Positions 14,386-26,742 of a stretch of 64,000 bases of DNA are shown piece after piece. A program made the translations under genes and the position numbers. Source of the stretch: Hymenolepis diminuta (taxonomy: Eukaryota > Platyhelminthes > Cestoda > Cyclophyllidea > Hymenolepididae); NCBI GenBank assembly GCA_900708905.1, contig CAADRB010000029.1, positions 877,594 through 941,593 on the forward strand, in the 5' to 3' direction. Within the stretch, counting starts at the first letter, position 1, and each line of letters starts with the position of its first letter. The notes beneath the pieces are model-generated. The model made no database searches and was not told the origin of the DNA. It worked only from the letters and a program-made list of their open reading frames with translations.

Positions 14386-15735
14386 CTAAAATGTGCAAAA
14401 CATGGTGCTGGTTCAAGTTGTTAATTTGAACAGAATTTTCTAAGGCGATTTGTTGCAACTTGGGGGAGAGAGACGGGGGATTGAAATTGGTCTTATTTAC
14501 AGAAAAATCCTAAACGTAACAGGTATCAAATTGAAAAGACTTAGAGAAGTGTGAAAGTATCATTTTAATCAAATGATACGAATACGAGATCTATCTGTTT
14601 ATATCTCTCTATTTGCAGTGATTCTCCATAATGTTGAATACTACAGGAGAATTGAGAAATGATTGTTTATTTTGCAATGCCAATTAATCTGATTATTAAT
14701 CATTTTTATAAAAGAGAGCATATGAAGAACACTTCAACCAAGAGATTTTGTTATTAATATGCATTAGCCGACAGTTTCACAAACCAGTAGAGTTTGTATT
14801 ATGGAGCTTTATATGATAATTCTCCAGTGTGTTCGCATCGATCTGAGCATGAGCTTCTGCAAGGACCTATCACCTTCTTCGTACTCGAATAACCGGTATC
14901 TGAACTTCATACTGTCGCGGTAATTTAGCACATTAGCAAACATTTAAACATCAATACCTTTATAGGAGGATGTTTATTTTCATCATCCTGTAGCTCACTG
15001 AGAACTTCTCAATTAAAATGAGTCCACATTGTCTTTCCTATATTCAATGACCGTGAATCGGCGATTAAGCGGGATCACTTATACCATGTCCTTACTCTCA
15101 TTTTTAATCTATAACTGTATAATTGATCCGCTCATTTAAATAGCTAAACTTGGCTAACAGAAGTCTGATTATTTTCTAATAAAAAATTAGCAGAAATTCA
15201 CAGAACAGTGGACAGATAAACCAGTCTATGAATACAAGGTCACCTGAAAAATGCTGTTAACCATTATGAGGCCTATTATTTGAAAGCAGCCAAGTAATGT
15301 GAACATGATACACAGACATACACTGGGGATGAAAATTCAGAACGGAGTAGTCGGAAATTAGCTGATCAAAGCAGAGCGGGAGAGTGGGGAAGACTAAAGG
15401 CGAATTTTCATCAGCAAAAAGGGTCTACAACAGCCGATGCCAGGCCAAGAATTGACAGTCGGTTTTATAAATTACCTCCCTTCTCTATCCATGAGCTAAG
15501 AAAAAGAAAGGGGAGGAAATAGAAATGTAAAGCAAAATCCAACAATAAGGAGCGAACAGTTTATCAGCTGTTTGCAGATGCAGAGAACTAAACAAATGTA
15601 CGTGGGATCGGATACTAGTTCCCATGGGATAACTGTGATTAAATGAAATCCCGGTTAATTAACTTTACTCTGATTTATTGTACTAGATTGCGTGGGTTTT
15701 GAATAAGATTTTAAGGAAGATTTAGTAAAACTTAC
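14386..15735 (-). other. Cadherin intron 5
   Basis: Intron of 1.35 kb, AT-rich. No exon, repeat or RNA gene recognised. Confidence 0.6.
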
Positions 15736-15824
15736 GACTAAATGAACCTCATCGGTGGGTAGACCGTGAACATCCAAAAAGGAGGTTTCTCGATCAATTA
15801 GTCGGTCAGATGTCGCGATTTGTC
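15736..15824 (-). CDS. Fat-like cadherin, coding exon 5 (residues 1344-1373)
   Basis: A short 89-bp exon. Acceptor ttcattacag|GACAAATC completes the glycine split from exon 4 (STG then QIATS), followed by LIDRET, the LDRE element of a cadherin repeat, and DEVHLV. Donor TTAGTC|gtaagt, phase 0. It follows the 3.85-kb intron 4 that carries a dead mariner copy. It was found by reading splice sites and phase and is too short to stand out as an open frame. Confidence 0.82.
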
Positions 15825-18800
15825 CTGTAATGAAAAGATAAAAGTCAATAATAACAGGTCATTTAATAATTGAACCTTTAGTGCAAGAAATCTGTAAGTG
15901 AAGGTCGGTTTGGTTTCCCTATAAATATATATTTATGATAAATAACACTACGCATAACTTTACTTATGCGTATTAACTGAAAAGAAAAAGAGTACGAGGA
16001 GAAGAGAAGATGGTCAGAGGAATTCATCTCACTATTTCAGAGTTTTCTGCATAATTCCACGAAAAATCTCGGTCACTTCTTATCATTTTGGTAAATATAC
16101 AGAGATGATTAGGAATAACCATTCTATCCCATTTTTATAATCCGCGGCAAGACAAAGGATTTTGCGATTTTTCAGCTTCAGATGGCAACTAAAGTTAGAT
16201 AACAGTAAAGTCTAATAAGATTTGAAAGAGAGGAGGTCAAGAACTTGTGAAAAAGAGTCAAGATATCAAAGATTTTATTTTATTTGATTTTGGATTTAGG
16301 TTTTACATTATTTGATTGATGGGTGGTTGACTGCCCCATATTCCAAAATTCAAATTTAAATATTCGTGCCTGAATAACTGATCAAGTTTGTTGGCCGGCA
16401 GATTAATTGGGATATTCGGTTTTTTCACTCCAAATGGTTTTTTTATTTCAAAGGTTGAGACAGCAGAATGATGCGAGTTAAGTTAATTTTAGCATTTTCT
16501 TATATTCTTACAGTCAGGTAAAGTAGGTAGATGAGGATTAAGGCATTATAATAACAAATTATTGCTAGGATTACATTATCAAATAATTATTCACTAGGTG
16601 AACACTTCATTATCTACTTTGCATTATATAGGGTGCATAAGACATCCGAGGACATCTTACGCACTTTAAGGAAAAGCAGAAAATGGAGCTTTTAATGGCT
16701 GCAACTTAAAATTTCTTGAAACAAAACAAATGAACGTAATTTCTATTAACCTAGGTTTTATTCCACATATCCTCCTTCGGCTTCTATCCTCCACTCAACT
16801 CGAGCACAAAAGCGACTGCAAACTTCCATCAAGTGGCCTTTATTCATGTCCTCCATTCCTAGGACTATTGCCTCCATCAGAGAGGACCACTTGGTGTCAT
16901 AGAGATACCCATTAACTTTCTCCTCACCCCGCCCCACCTGTAATAATGCAAAGGATTAAGATCTGGTGAGTTAGGAGGCGGTTATAAGTTAGGTGAGACG
17001 TGATGATGAAAACTCTTGACAGTCCATCCAATCCTGTGTTTTGAGAGCTTTATGGAATGGAGCCGAATTTTGTTGGAAGACGCGGTGTCTTCCATTGGCT
17101 ACGCTATCTATCCAAAGCTTAACAACGGTGGTTTAAAGAGTCGCCCCGTAGGCATCTGCATCTGCATTAACTCTAAGGTCCTGTGGACAAAATTTCTTTG
17201 ATTGACTTTTTGATCTTGATGGAAGTGTTTTTGGTTGGAGAAAAATCAAGGACACTCCTCTTCTTCTGGGTCATTCAATTTCCTTAAGAGTCCTTTTGCA
17301 CGCATTCAACGATTCTCTTGAGTTGTCTTTGTCCACATAAGCTGACCTACCTAAGAACGCATGATTTGTATCCGCGATCTTGATGAACAACATTCCTTGT
17401 ATATTGTTGTTTCTTCAGATACTTGAAGATCTTTGGCTAGTTTTTGCGCATTGAATTCCCACGATTTTCGTCCATCATGTCATGCCACGCACCCTCTTCA
17501 CAAACTCAGGTATTGTGATTGAGTAAGTAGGTGAGAGTCAACAGAACGTTGACAATGCTCCTATTTTCTTTTCCTCGTGGCGGCCAACTCATCTCCATTC
17601 TTCTCATTTAGCACTTCCTTCCTAACTTTGCAAATGAAAGATCTGGTGACCTTGACAAATTTTGCAATTTATGAATTCTTATGTTTTATTTATATAGGCA
17701 CTATTATAGCGCGTCATTTCATTTCATTAGTTTTACTAGTTACTAGTTAGTTAGTTACCTGATGAGATCTTCTGATATAAAAAATTCAAAAATTATTGCT
17801 GCGTTAGTTTAAATTGGAAGAATATAAAGGACCTCAGATACCTTTCGCTTCCTGTAGATGACTCATTGAAACTAATGTTAATTATAGACTAACGTAAATT
17901 ATGTGCTTATCACTAAGTCACTTCAGTAGGATTCCAATAGCAATTTGAATAAGTTCCCCGATTATATCCTGCTAACATCTGACAAGCTATAACTTCCTGA
18001 AAACTCAGTACTTTCCACATTTGTGAGCTGTATGCAATTATTTTTATCTGAACGACCACACATGCGGAATTAAATGCGCTGCCGTATTAGAAATCGCTTA
18101 CTCAGATTACAATTCAGGTGTGTAGACAAACGTCCAACAAGAATTAAGTTAGCATCAGTCTAACAACCGTTATATCGAAGAGATTAAATCAGCGCAAGGA
18201 AAATCTTTGGTTTAATACACTCCAGGACGGGAATTCCGTCTTCTTGTCCATATCTTCAAAAGATGGTTTAGTTGTTGATTTATGATTAACGTGTGAGACA
18301 ACTATTCAACAAAATTATATTTGACAAGCAGTTCATTTACACGATCGGTTAAATTTATATAAAATCACAATCAATTTGGAAATAAAGGTTTAGAGGAAAG
18401 GATTTATTAAATTGAAGTCTTATACAAAAACTAATTATAAATGTTCGTCTATTCAGACTCGAGAAATTGTCAGTGTTAACCATTCATAACTGAACTAGAT
18501 CTGGCGCAGTTAATTCACAATAAAAGAGCGTGTAGAATTCCGTTAAAAACCATAATTGCTAATCCTACACCCGGCAACGAATTATCTGAGACTGAAACCA
18601 AAAAATTGAAACAGACAAGACACAACGACGCCTTAAATTGGTATATTAACACGCCAAGCCGCAGGGCCGTGAACGCACCTTTTCATAACTGACTGTTAGC
18701 CTCTGTAGTATAAAGAAATCACTTGTTTCATAAGGCAATAAACCGTTAATTTATTTATTAAATAAATTAGGGTTTTAATTTAACACAAAACAAAGTTAAT

Positions 18801-19674
18801 TATTATTAACAATATGGATTGATGTATGTGTATACCTATGAAATATGCAATCTCGTTATAATAAATTTTTTTAAGGAATCCAAGAGAAGGTGCAAGGTGA
18901 GATAGAGAACAATGCTCCATTTTAAAAGTAAACAGTATGTCTGGTTTAGGTGCTGGTAGTAATGAGTGAAACAAAAAGGGTTTCAAAAGTTACGAAAGAC
19001 TTATGTGCATGTATACAATGTCTAAACGTGTGTCTCTGATATCGTATGCTACTAACTTTTTATCTAACGACAGGCGAAGCTAAACGATATCTTTGAATAC
19101 GCCTGAGACTCAAATCATGCTGTCTGTCTGTGATTTTTAGATAAAAATAAGATTACTGCAAAGTAGAGCTAAGTGAATATGCAGTAACCGCAAATCTCAA
19201 CAGCCTAACTTGTATCAACAGGCCTTAAGCTATGAAGAGATTGGTGTCGTTATTTACTCATTAAAATTAATTTGATATCCAACATGGTTTAATTATGCGA
19301 AGGAAAAGAGTACTTAACTATGAGGTCCACTGTCTTGAAAAACTCCGAAGTATAATGCAGCTTTCTTATCGATAGAGTACTAACTATGCCCAAACTGTGC
19401 AGAGGCCCCAAATATTTCGAGCTTAGAAGAAACTAGTCCGAGTAATTGAGCATTGACAGCATTGAATCTTCTAATTCGACTAACAACTTTAATATTTAAT
19501 GGTCAAAAGCTGAAACGGTTAATCGAAGTAACAGAACAAAATCCAAGTAAGTGGACATCCAGTGAAATAAAGGCCCTCAGTGGTTAACCATATAGTAATT
19601 TTTTACTGCATGATGACAACGTTCGTCTCCTTGAATTAATTATTAATTATTTACGATAGAGTGCGTAAACGAAC
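15825..19674 (-). other. Cadherin intron 4
   Basis: Intron of 3.85 kb that contains the dead mariner copy A at 16631-17855. The remainder shows no recognisable feature. Confidence 0.6.
16631..17855 (-). mobile_element. Decayed mariner-family transposon, copy A
   Basis: About 1.2 kb. The left end gggtgcataagacatccgag and the right end (reverse complement) caggaagcgaaaggtatctg are decayed versions of the terminal inverted repeat seen best at 38980-39009. The transposase reads on the minus strand. The catalytic block PPNSPDLNPLHYY is readable at about 16930-16985, and the C-terminal block near 16740-16860 has EAIV, MNK, RVEWRIEAEG and a terminal YVE stop. Frameshifts and stops make it inactive. 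The motifs are those of Tc1/mariner DDE transposases. It lies in cadherin intron 4, on the same strand as the gene. Confidence 0.85.
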
Positions 19675-19867
19675 CTGTAGAGGGATTGATGATGAAATAT
19701 CCATCAGGATCTCCACTGGCAATGGCATGATGGAGTCGATTTCCCGTAGCATCTCTGTCTCTACCTGTCACAGTAGCAACGATTGTATGAATTGGAGTGT
19801 TCTCTGTGACGTGAAAACAATATTCTGGAGCCTCAGGAATCGGTTGATTATCATTTTCGTCTTCGAT
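19675..19867 (-). CDS. Fat-like cadherin, coding exon 4 (residues 1280-1343)
   Basis: Acceptor catttcag|ATCGAAG, donor CTACAG|gttcgt, phase 0 in and phase 1 out. The first codons complete the linker begun in exon 3 (FIQ then IEDENDNQP; DENDN at 1282-1286). A new repeat follows with VTENTP, TGRDRD and FIINPSTG. The order resembles the FAT1 stretch with IEVEDVNDNAP and IHPKTG, recalled from memory. The plus-strand frame at 19661-19903 is only the shadow of this exon. Confidence 0.87.
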
Positions 19868-22640
19868 CTGAAATGCGAAGTGATGCTAATTAAGTGGAGA
19901 TAACATATTGTGCTGAAGGTTTTCTCTTACTCAAAATTTTGAACAGTACTTGGTGCTGTTTTTCTACGCTACTCTATAAGTAAACATTAATGTATATCGA
20001 AAATACCACTCTTGGTTGTTTAAATGTGTCATTGGTGCAAAATGGCCAAGGAGTTTCACTGTCTAAATTTTGACTGATTAAAAATGAAAAAAGTGGACTG
20101 ACAAAGTCTAATGGATCGCCAAACAATTTGGAAAAGTTTCAAGCAAGATTAATATATGAAAATAATTAAATATTTTGGTTTAAGATAAATTCTACGTCGT
20201 GAAACTCTAGGTCGTAATTGACCCTGTTTATTCAAAAGGCAATGTCTGACCGGTAAAAAAATGAACAATAAATAGCAAAATATATAATTTGACGCTAGAT
20301 GACTTTAGAAAAATCCATGAAGCACACCTAGCAATCTACCTTTAACGAAAATTCAACTGAGTTCTAATTCTAATGTAGTGGTTCGGAAAAATAGGTACTT
20401 GTAGATATATGCGTGGAATGGTGTGCAAAATCAACGATTATAAATAACATTAATTGAAAAACAAAGAGATGTTATTTTTCACTGACAGTGGCCAAGAGAT
20501 TTCACACACTAACACAGGCAGCTTTTCCTAACTGATTACAGAACACCATCCTAAGCATGAGATTAATTAATGCCTTTCTTCCATAATATTGCTTTACTTT
20601 TGTTAATCAGGCTATATGTGGTAAGTTGCCGCTGTATTTTATAACATGCTGGTCGTTAAATGAAGTGCGTACACATCTGCAATGATGATGATCAGATCTG
20701 TTTTGCTTAGTTAGGTAGAAATAACATTTGGGGCAAAGTAACGATAGCAGTGTCGAATATTCCATGTGAAATGTGATGACCAAGTTTGATGATTCGAAGG
20801 CAAAGATACTGTTCAAGACCTCGTCGACCATACGGGCCTAGGTAACCACTTTCCAGAGGCCTGGTTTCATATGGAGAAAACTAAGTGGACATGAGTGACG
20901 GGTCTCAATGAATGCACAGATGTACGGTTAATACTTCGGAAATGGTGTCCCAATTACCTTCAGACTGTTCCACCTATACATGCGGATGGCCGAGGTTATA
21001 GTAATCAGGCAACACCGCTATTTACTATCAAAAATATTTAAAAACGAACGTTTTAATTTTCCGTGAAGGTAGGGCAATGCCAAATGAGATGGTGAAATTA
21101 GATGAAAAGGGGATGACTGGTATCTAATATAAACACAATGACTAATTTGTCAGGTAGGCTTAAGAGCCGCCAGAGAATTGATTAAAGTTTAACTAGAGCC
21201 TAACTAGTCAGATTTTGGCTCGAAAGAAAACCTAAATGATAAATAACAAAAGGAGATGGAATGACAGCAAGTGACTGACACTAACGCTTGATTTGAACTA
21301 TTTTATGTATGCCGGGATCTTGAGAGCAAGAGTAGTTAATTTCCAGTTAGCTGACTGATTGCAATTGGAGAAAGCATCAACAAATGAGTATCTATTTCTC
21401 GTGAAGAGTAATAAAATCCCACTAACCCTATTCAATCAACTGGAAAATATTATCTGACTGTCTCAATTCTATATCATAAGAAGGTATTAATTCAAGATAA
21501 ATCTGCAAATCTAACCAACATAGTGTGCCAGTAACACGTCCTTCACTATCAAAAAATATGAATTTTTATTCATTTAGGGTATGTTTTTGTGAATATCATA
21601 AACAAATCCGAAGATTATTTCTGAAAACCAAAATTCATCAAAATATCACGTATGGGTCTTCCACTTAAATTTCAACTGACCTTTAACCAAACATGATTTT
21701 TAAAGACATATTTTTGCAGATATTTTTTACAAATTTGCAATTTGTCGACTTTTTTTGAAATGGCAGAAATGAAAACCAGTACGTACCTTGATCAGTTAAT
21801 ATCTAAATGTACCTACCTTAAATGACCAGAAAGATCAATCAGACGAGGCGTATGAATCCAAAGGGAAGGAGAAAGAAATGCCCATTAAACCCCTAACATT
21901 CAATGATACTATGAAGCTTCATCCAAATGGAAAGTGGAAAAATGAACTAACTTCGGAGATTTAGAAGACAACACAGAAAAAATCAATAATGAGAAATCTA
22001 AACCACCTTTATTTCGGGAATGGCGCATTTATCAGAAAGTCGATCCTCCGACGCAAAATTAGAAAACTGAAAAACGTTGAATTCACACATTTAGCTGAAA
22101 CAACGGTTTATCAGCTGATGTGCCAATTAGCGTGAATAAGTGCCACCGAGATTCCGTATAATAATATCTTACTTAATTTGACCTTTCCACATGAGGGCAA
22201 TTATTTCTTTTAACTAAGGAAATAGACAGTAAACAACGATCCGAACAAAAACAGGGAACAGTTGTTTTTGTAAATAGCGGAAATCAAGAATTATTAAAAC
22301 TTGAAAATCAATATGAAGCGGAAGGGATCATGTCTCATACATTATTTGCCTCGGCTTAGTAAATATTGGAAATCGATACCAAAAGAACGAAATTTACCAA
22401 ATCTTTACTGAATTTTAAAACATATTATCGCAGTANNNNNNNNNNNNNNNNNNNNNNNNNNNNNNNNNNNNNNNNNNNNNNNNNNNNNNNNNNNNNNNNN
22501 NNNNNNNNNNNNNNNNNNNNNNNNNNNNNNNNNNNNNNNNNNNNNNNNNNNNNNNNNNNNNNNNNNNNNNNNNNNNNNNNNNNNNNNNNNNNNNNNNNNN
22601 NNNNNNNNNNNNNNNNNNNNNNNNNNNNNNGGTAACTCAC
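19868..22640 (-). other. Cadherin intron 3 (contains assembly gap)
   Basis: Intron of about 2.8 kb. Its 5' part is interrupted by 195 N; the remainder is AT-rich and shows no exon in the right phase. Confidence 0.65.
22436..22630. other. Assembly gap (195 N)
   Basis: Run of 195 N starting ten bases past the exon 3 donor. Frames shown across it are artefacts. The real length and any repeat it hides are unknown. Confidence 0.98.
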
Positions 22641-22801
22641 CTGAATGAAAACCTCAGTGACTACGAATCTAGGTGGAATTCCGTCAGTCGCTGTTACCGT
22701 TCCATTAGAAGATTGATTTTCCTCAGCGCATACCTCTAACCAGTAGCCTCCAGAAAATGGAGCACTTTCTGCATCGACTTCTCCAGTTGATATGATGAAT
22801 C
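22641..22801 (-). CDS. Fat-like cadherin, coding exon 3 (residues 1226-1279)
   Basis: Acceptor tttgcag|GATTC joins exon 2 in phase 1, donor CAG|gtgagt ends it in phase 0. It codes the second half of a cadherin repeat: FIISTGEVDAES, YWLEVCAEE, then PPRFVVTEVFIQ, which must continue into a calcium linker in the next exon. The donor lies only 10 bp from the run of N (22436-22630), so the gap falls in the following intron and does not interrupt coding sequence. Confidence 0.85.
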
Positions 22802-22994
22802 CTGCAAAGATAAAATATTTCAAATTCGTATTAAAAATCACATCAGGCACTTGTTAATATGGGATACCTTATTTATCTCCAAGATAAACTTAAGATTCAT
22901 TAGATACTTCATGCAAAAGATTATGATGATCTTTTACCTTAAAGGAGTGCTCTAATATGATACTGGCATGTTTACAGGGAGTCATTGGTCTTAC

Positions 22995-23778
22995 GATACA
23001 TACGATATGCAGTTGCATAAAAGATAAACTTGCCGTCAGAAGTTACAGCAAAAGTTCCCAGACCGCTTCCTCCAACCGTTCTAAAGATTAGCAGGAGACC
23101 TTCGGGATCACTGGCTCTGAGCCGCAGGGGGTCTTCACTTCCGCTTTCTAACACTCGACTTCCAATAGGGGCTCCTTCCTTCAGTCTTCCGTGGTAGAGT
23201 CCGTTAGGATTATTAATCCTTGGTGGATAGGCATTCACTCGTAGTCCAATAACAGTTACTTTAAACTCAGTACTGGTTTGTCTTGGTTCGGGAGAACCGA
23301 GATCACGAACCCAAGCAGTGAGGGAGTGAGTGCATCCAGGCTGAAGGACTTCACACTCCGCGGCAATTCGAACAACTCCAGTCGCAAGATCGCAATCAAA
23401 ACACGCTTTATCTGCATCAGAACCAAAGAGACTGTACTGCAGAAGAGCGTTATGATTATCATCTGCGTCTCTTGCTCGCAAAGTTGTGACATAGGCACCT
23501 TTAGGCAAATCTGAGGGTATCACGATATCATTGTATGTGCCAATAAACTCTGGGTTGTTGTCGTTAGCATCAAGAACGTTAACTCGAACGTAGGTAGTTG
23601 CTGTGCGCTCTAGAGCCCAATCCGGAGTCGATTTTAGAGCAAGAGCATTCAAATCAGGCGGAGAATTCAGCATGGGTGGGTCAAGAATATCAACAACTTT
23701 AACTGACACTAAATAGGAATCCAGTAATTCTCGATCAAGTCGCTGTTTTAGGCTAATTCGACCAGTTCGATGATGAAT
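22995..23778 (-). CDS. Fat-like cadherin, coding exon 2 (residues 965-1225)
   Basis: Acceptor ttctttag|ATTCATC joins exon 1 in phase 0 across a 72-bp intron and completes a repeat: F-K then I-H-H-R-T-G-R-I-S-L and LDRE, the classic cadherin strand. A canonical linker LDANDN follows at 1033-1038, then RARDADDN at 1065-1072. Four cysteines lie close together at 1090, 1093, 1106 and 1113, which is unusual for a cadherin repeat and could form local disulfides. Two donors are possible, both phase 1: C|GTAAGA (exon end 22995, preferred as closer to consensus) or C|GTATGT (exon end 23004), differing by three residues (M-Y-R). The open frame continues past the donor to 22972 only as read-through. Confidence 0.87.
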
Positions 23779-23850
23779 CTAAAGAAAAATAAAGAAAACG
23801 ATAAAATGGCAGAGACAAAATATTTAAAGAACTTATTCGAAAGAACAAAC

Positions 23851-26742
23851 CTTGAAATGCTCTTTGTAATTTCCGAGAGAGAACCGGAGCTTGCTTTCAA
23901 TATCATCGTCGACAGCAACAACTTGACCAATGATTGAGCCTTCGGCCTCATCCTCCGAGACAGAAAAGGTATGGGTTCCAGCCTGGGAATCATCAATTAT
24001 GAATCGTGGTGGAGCATCTAGAAGATCTTCAATGAATATAGAGACGGAACTGGAGGCGCAGGGTCTTGCTGAATCTTGAAGAACACAAACTCGGAGGGAA
24101 ATCAGAAAAGCGGAAAAAGTTTCCCGATCTATGGGAGCTGCAACTTCAAGTATCATTTCATCGTCAACTGATACATCAGAAGTTGAATCTCCTCTCAGGC
24201 GAAAAGCTTGATAAGGAGGGGATACTGATTCGTTACTAGCAAGGAATGTTTGTAGACCAGATACGCCGTAAATAAGCTGTGGGATTTGATCTCCCTTGAA
24301 GGATTCAAGAAACTTTGCAGAGAATGTGAGAACCGGAGTGCCAATCGGAAGATTTTCAGGAAGTCTGAGGGCAGTCGGAATATTTAGAGTAGGTGTTATC
24401 ACTTCATCATTTCTCTTGAAGAAAGTGTCGATTCTTGTTATATCTGCCAGTCGGTACTCATAGTCTGACCGTTTCTGTTTTTGCTCTTGTATCTTCTCAT
24501 AGATTTTAGATGGTTGACAGGATTTTGAATAGACTCGACCATAACCAGCCTTCTCAAGACTGATTTTCAGTTCAAATGGCTTTTGTGAATTCAGCTCCCC
24601 ATCAGTTGCTTCAAGATGAACAATGACAGAAGTTTCTGGGAGACCGATATTTGAGCAGATCAGCAGTAAACGTCCTGTGTCGGGATCAAGTTTGAAGCAG
24701 GGTCTGGACACAGTTGTGGAAGCGAGTTTTATCTTCACAGCACTACTGCCATCCCGGTCCAAATCTTCAGCAAAGAATCGACCCAATTCTAGACCCGATG
24801 GTGCTAGTGTTTTAATTTGACCATGTGGAGTAACAGCCAGCTGTGCTTCGCATGATTTCTCGACAAACACGGGACTGAATTCATTTACATCAATAATTTT
24901 AATAATGTAGATAACTATCACACTTCGAGGAAAAGGCAAACCAGAATCGGCGACTTTCACTTTCACATGGAATTCCGTTGGCATTGTTTCAGCATCAAGG
25001 GGTGTTTTCAGAAGCATAGATCCTGGTTTGGTGATTGAGAAATTGAATGGAAGCTTGTCTTCATCAAAGAGAGTAAAAATGAGCCTTGTTGCTGAAAAAT
25101 CTGGATCGCGGGCTTCGATTTGAAGTACTTCACTTCCAACCGGAAGATTTTCTGGAATCGAACGTTCAGCTCCATCATTTGATATCTCTGGACCGTGCTC
25201 ATTATAATCCAGGATGTTAATTACTAACTTTGAGTCAGCCATACTACTCAAGAGGATATTATTTCGATCAACAACTGTAAATGCAATCTCTAGTCGGTCA
25301 GTTCCCAGAGTTTCAAGATCAATGGGCTCGGTTACAACCACTGCACCCGTTTCCGTTATCCTGAAGGGCACGTTATCATTCTTCCTCGCTTCAGAGAAAA
25401 GGAAGCTCGAATTGTAGATATAAAAACTGAGGTTAGGATTAATGATGTGTACAGTTGAATTAACGAGGGCAACCTCAGAGACCCAGATATTCACTTCTTG
25501 AGGTAGACGAATTTGAAACGTGGGCTGAGGTAGGAGTGAAACTTCAAGGAACTGCCGACTGGTCGATGGAATCTGCCCTACTGTGACGATTTCGGCGTCA
25601 ACCGCTTCGAGAGTTAGTCCAACTTTCGAGCTCAATGAAAGTGCGGGATCCTGAAATTTCAATTGAAGCTGCCATTTAGATTGCTGATCCATCCGAACTA
25701 ACTCGAACAGAGCTACAGCCTCTGGTTCAACAATCGAGAGGTGGGTATTCAGGGGATTACCAAATGATACAACGCTAATAGTAGCGTAGACGGTTCCTGC
25801 AGATCCCGGCTTTTCGACGTCTGTATATAAGGAGGTGGAGATTTGAGGACCATCTGATCGAATCGGTTTCACTTTGACATGTACCTGAGCATGGCTGACT
25901 AAATCACAGGAAACATGGCTCAGGTTTCCCCGATGCCTAGCTATTACCTTGAATGAGTAATCTGCAAGGCCCTCAAATTTAGAAAAGTAGGTGATCCGTT
26001 CAATGCTAGTCGAACCACCACGTTTGATGGCCAGACTTTTGGTGGGAAAGATATCTCCCGATCGGCTATCAATTCGGAAGGGGACCATAATGCGTTCTGG
26101 TTGAAGAAAATAGTAGATTTGTCCGTTGATACCTCGATCAGCGTCAGTAGCATGAACAGTGCCAATTTTTGTAAATAGGGTTGCATTCTCAAATGCAGTT
26201 AGTTGAAATACATCTTGGGAGAAGAAGGGACAGTTATCATTTCGGTCGATGAGTCGAATAATAATGCGTGTTTTATTGGTGAGGGTAATTGGAGGACGAT
26301 TACCAATCTGTTCTGATTGAAATACAGCCTGAATGTCAAAGGAATATACCGACTGCTTCTTTGCATTAAATTCGGCATTATGAGTAGTCCGCAATCGAAG
26401 AAAATAAAATCCACCTAGTTTTAAGGTTTCCGTTGAAAACGCATCTCGATATTCAAGATTTCCAAGAATGAGAAAGGATACTGTTCCTGAAGGTTGACCA
26501 TCAAAAGGTTCGGGAACACCAAACCGGGGCTCATTTGTTAAGATATAGTAATTTGGGCCAGCATCAGGCAGAATGCTCGCCGTATATAACAATAAGGGAA
26601 ATGAAAATGGTACAATATCATTAAAGTCATATCCATTGAAAGATTTGGTGGAACTAGGGAGAGAACTTGAGACCCGTTGGAGTAGACAGGGAAGAAATAA
26701 AATACATAAAATCGGGAAATAGCGTAAACAGTCGTGACGCAT
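23851..26742 (-). CDS. Fat-like cadherin, coding exon 1 (signal peptide and first cadherin repeats, residues 1-964)
   Basis: Very large single exon coding the N terminus of a giant cell-surface cadherin. The start ATG at 26742 has an in-frame TAA nine codons upstream and opens a signal peptide (hydrophobic core around residues 7-22). Cadherin repeats follow, with calcium-linker motifs DRNDN (166-170), FEN (183-185) and DADRG (190-194). Later linkers are degenerate: LDYNEHGP near 511, IDVNEFSP near 617, DLLDAPP near 906. From memory the domain order is colinear with the N terminus of FAT1, including the Cys-containing spacer near residues 740-760 (SCQPSKIYEK here), which favours FAT1-3/kugelei over Dachsous or CELSR. 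The exon ends CATTTCAAG|gtttgt, phase 0. Fat-like cadherins are type I membrane proteins acting in planar polarity, tissue elongation and adhesion; that role is family knowledge. Confidence 0.88.
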
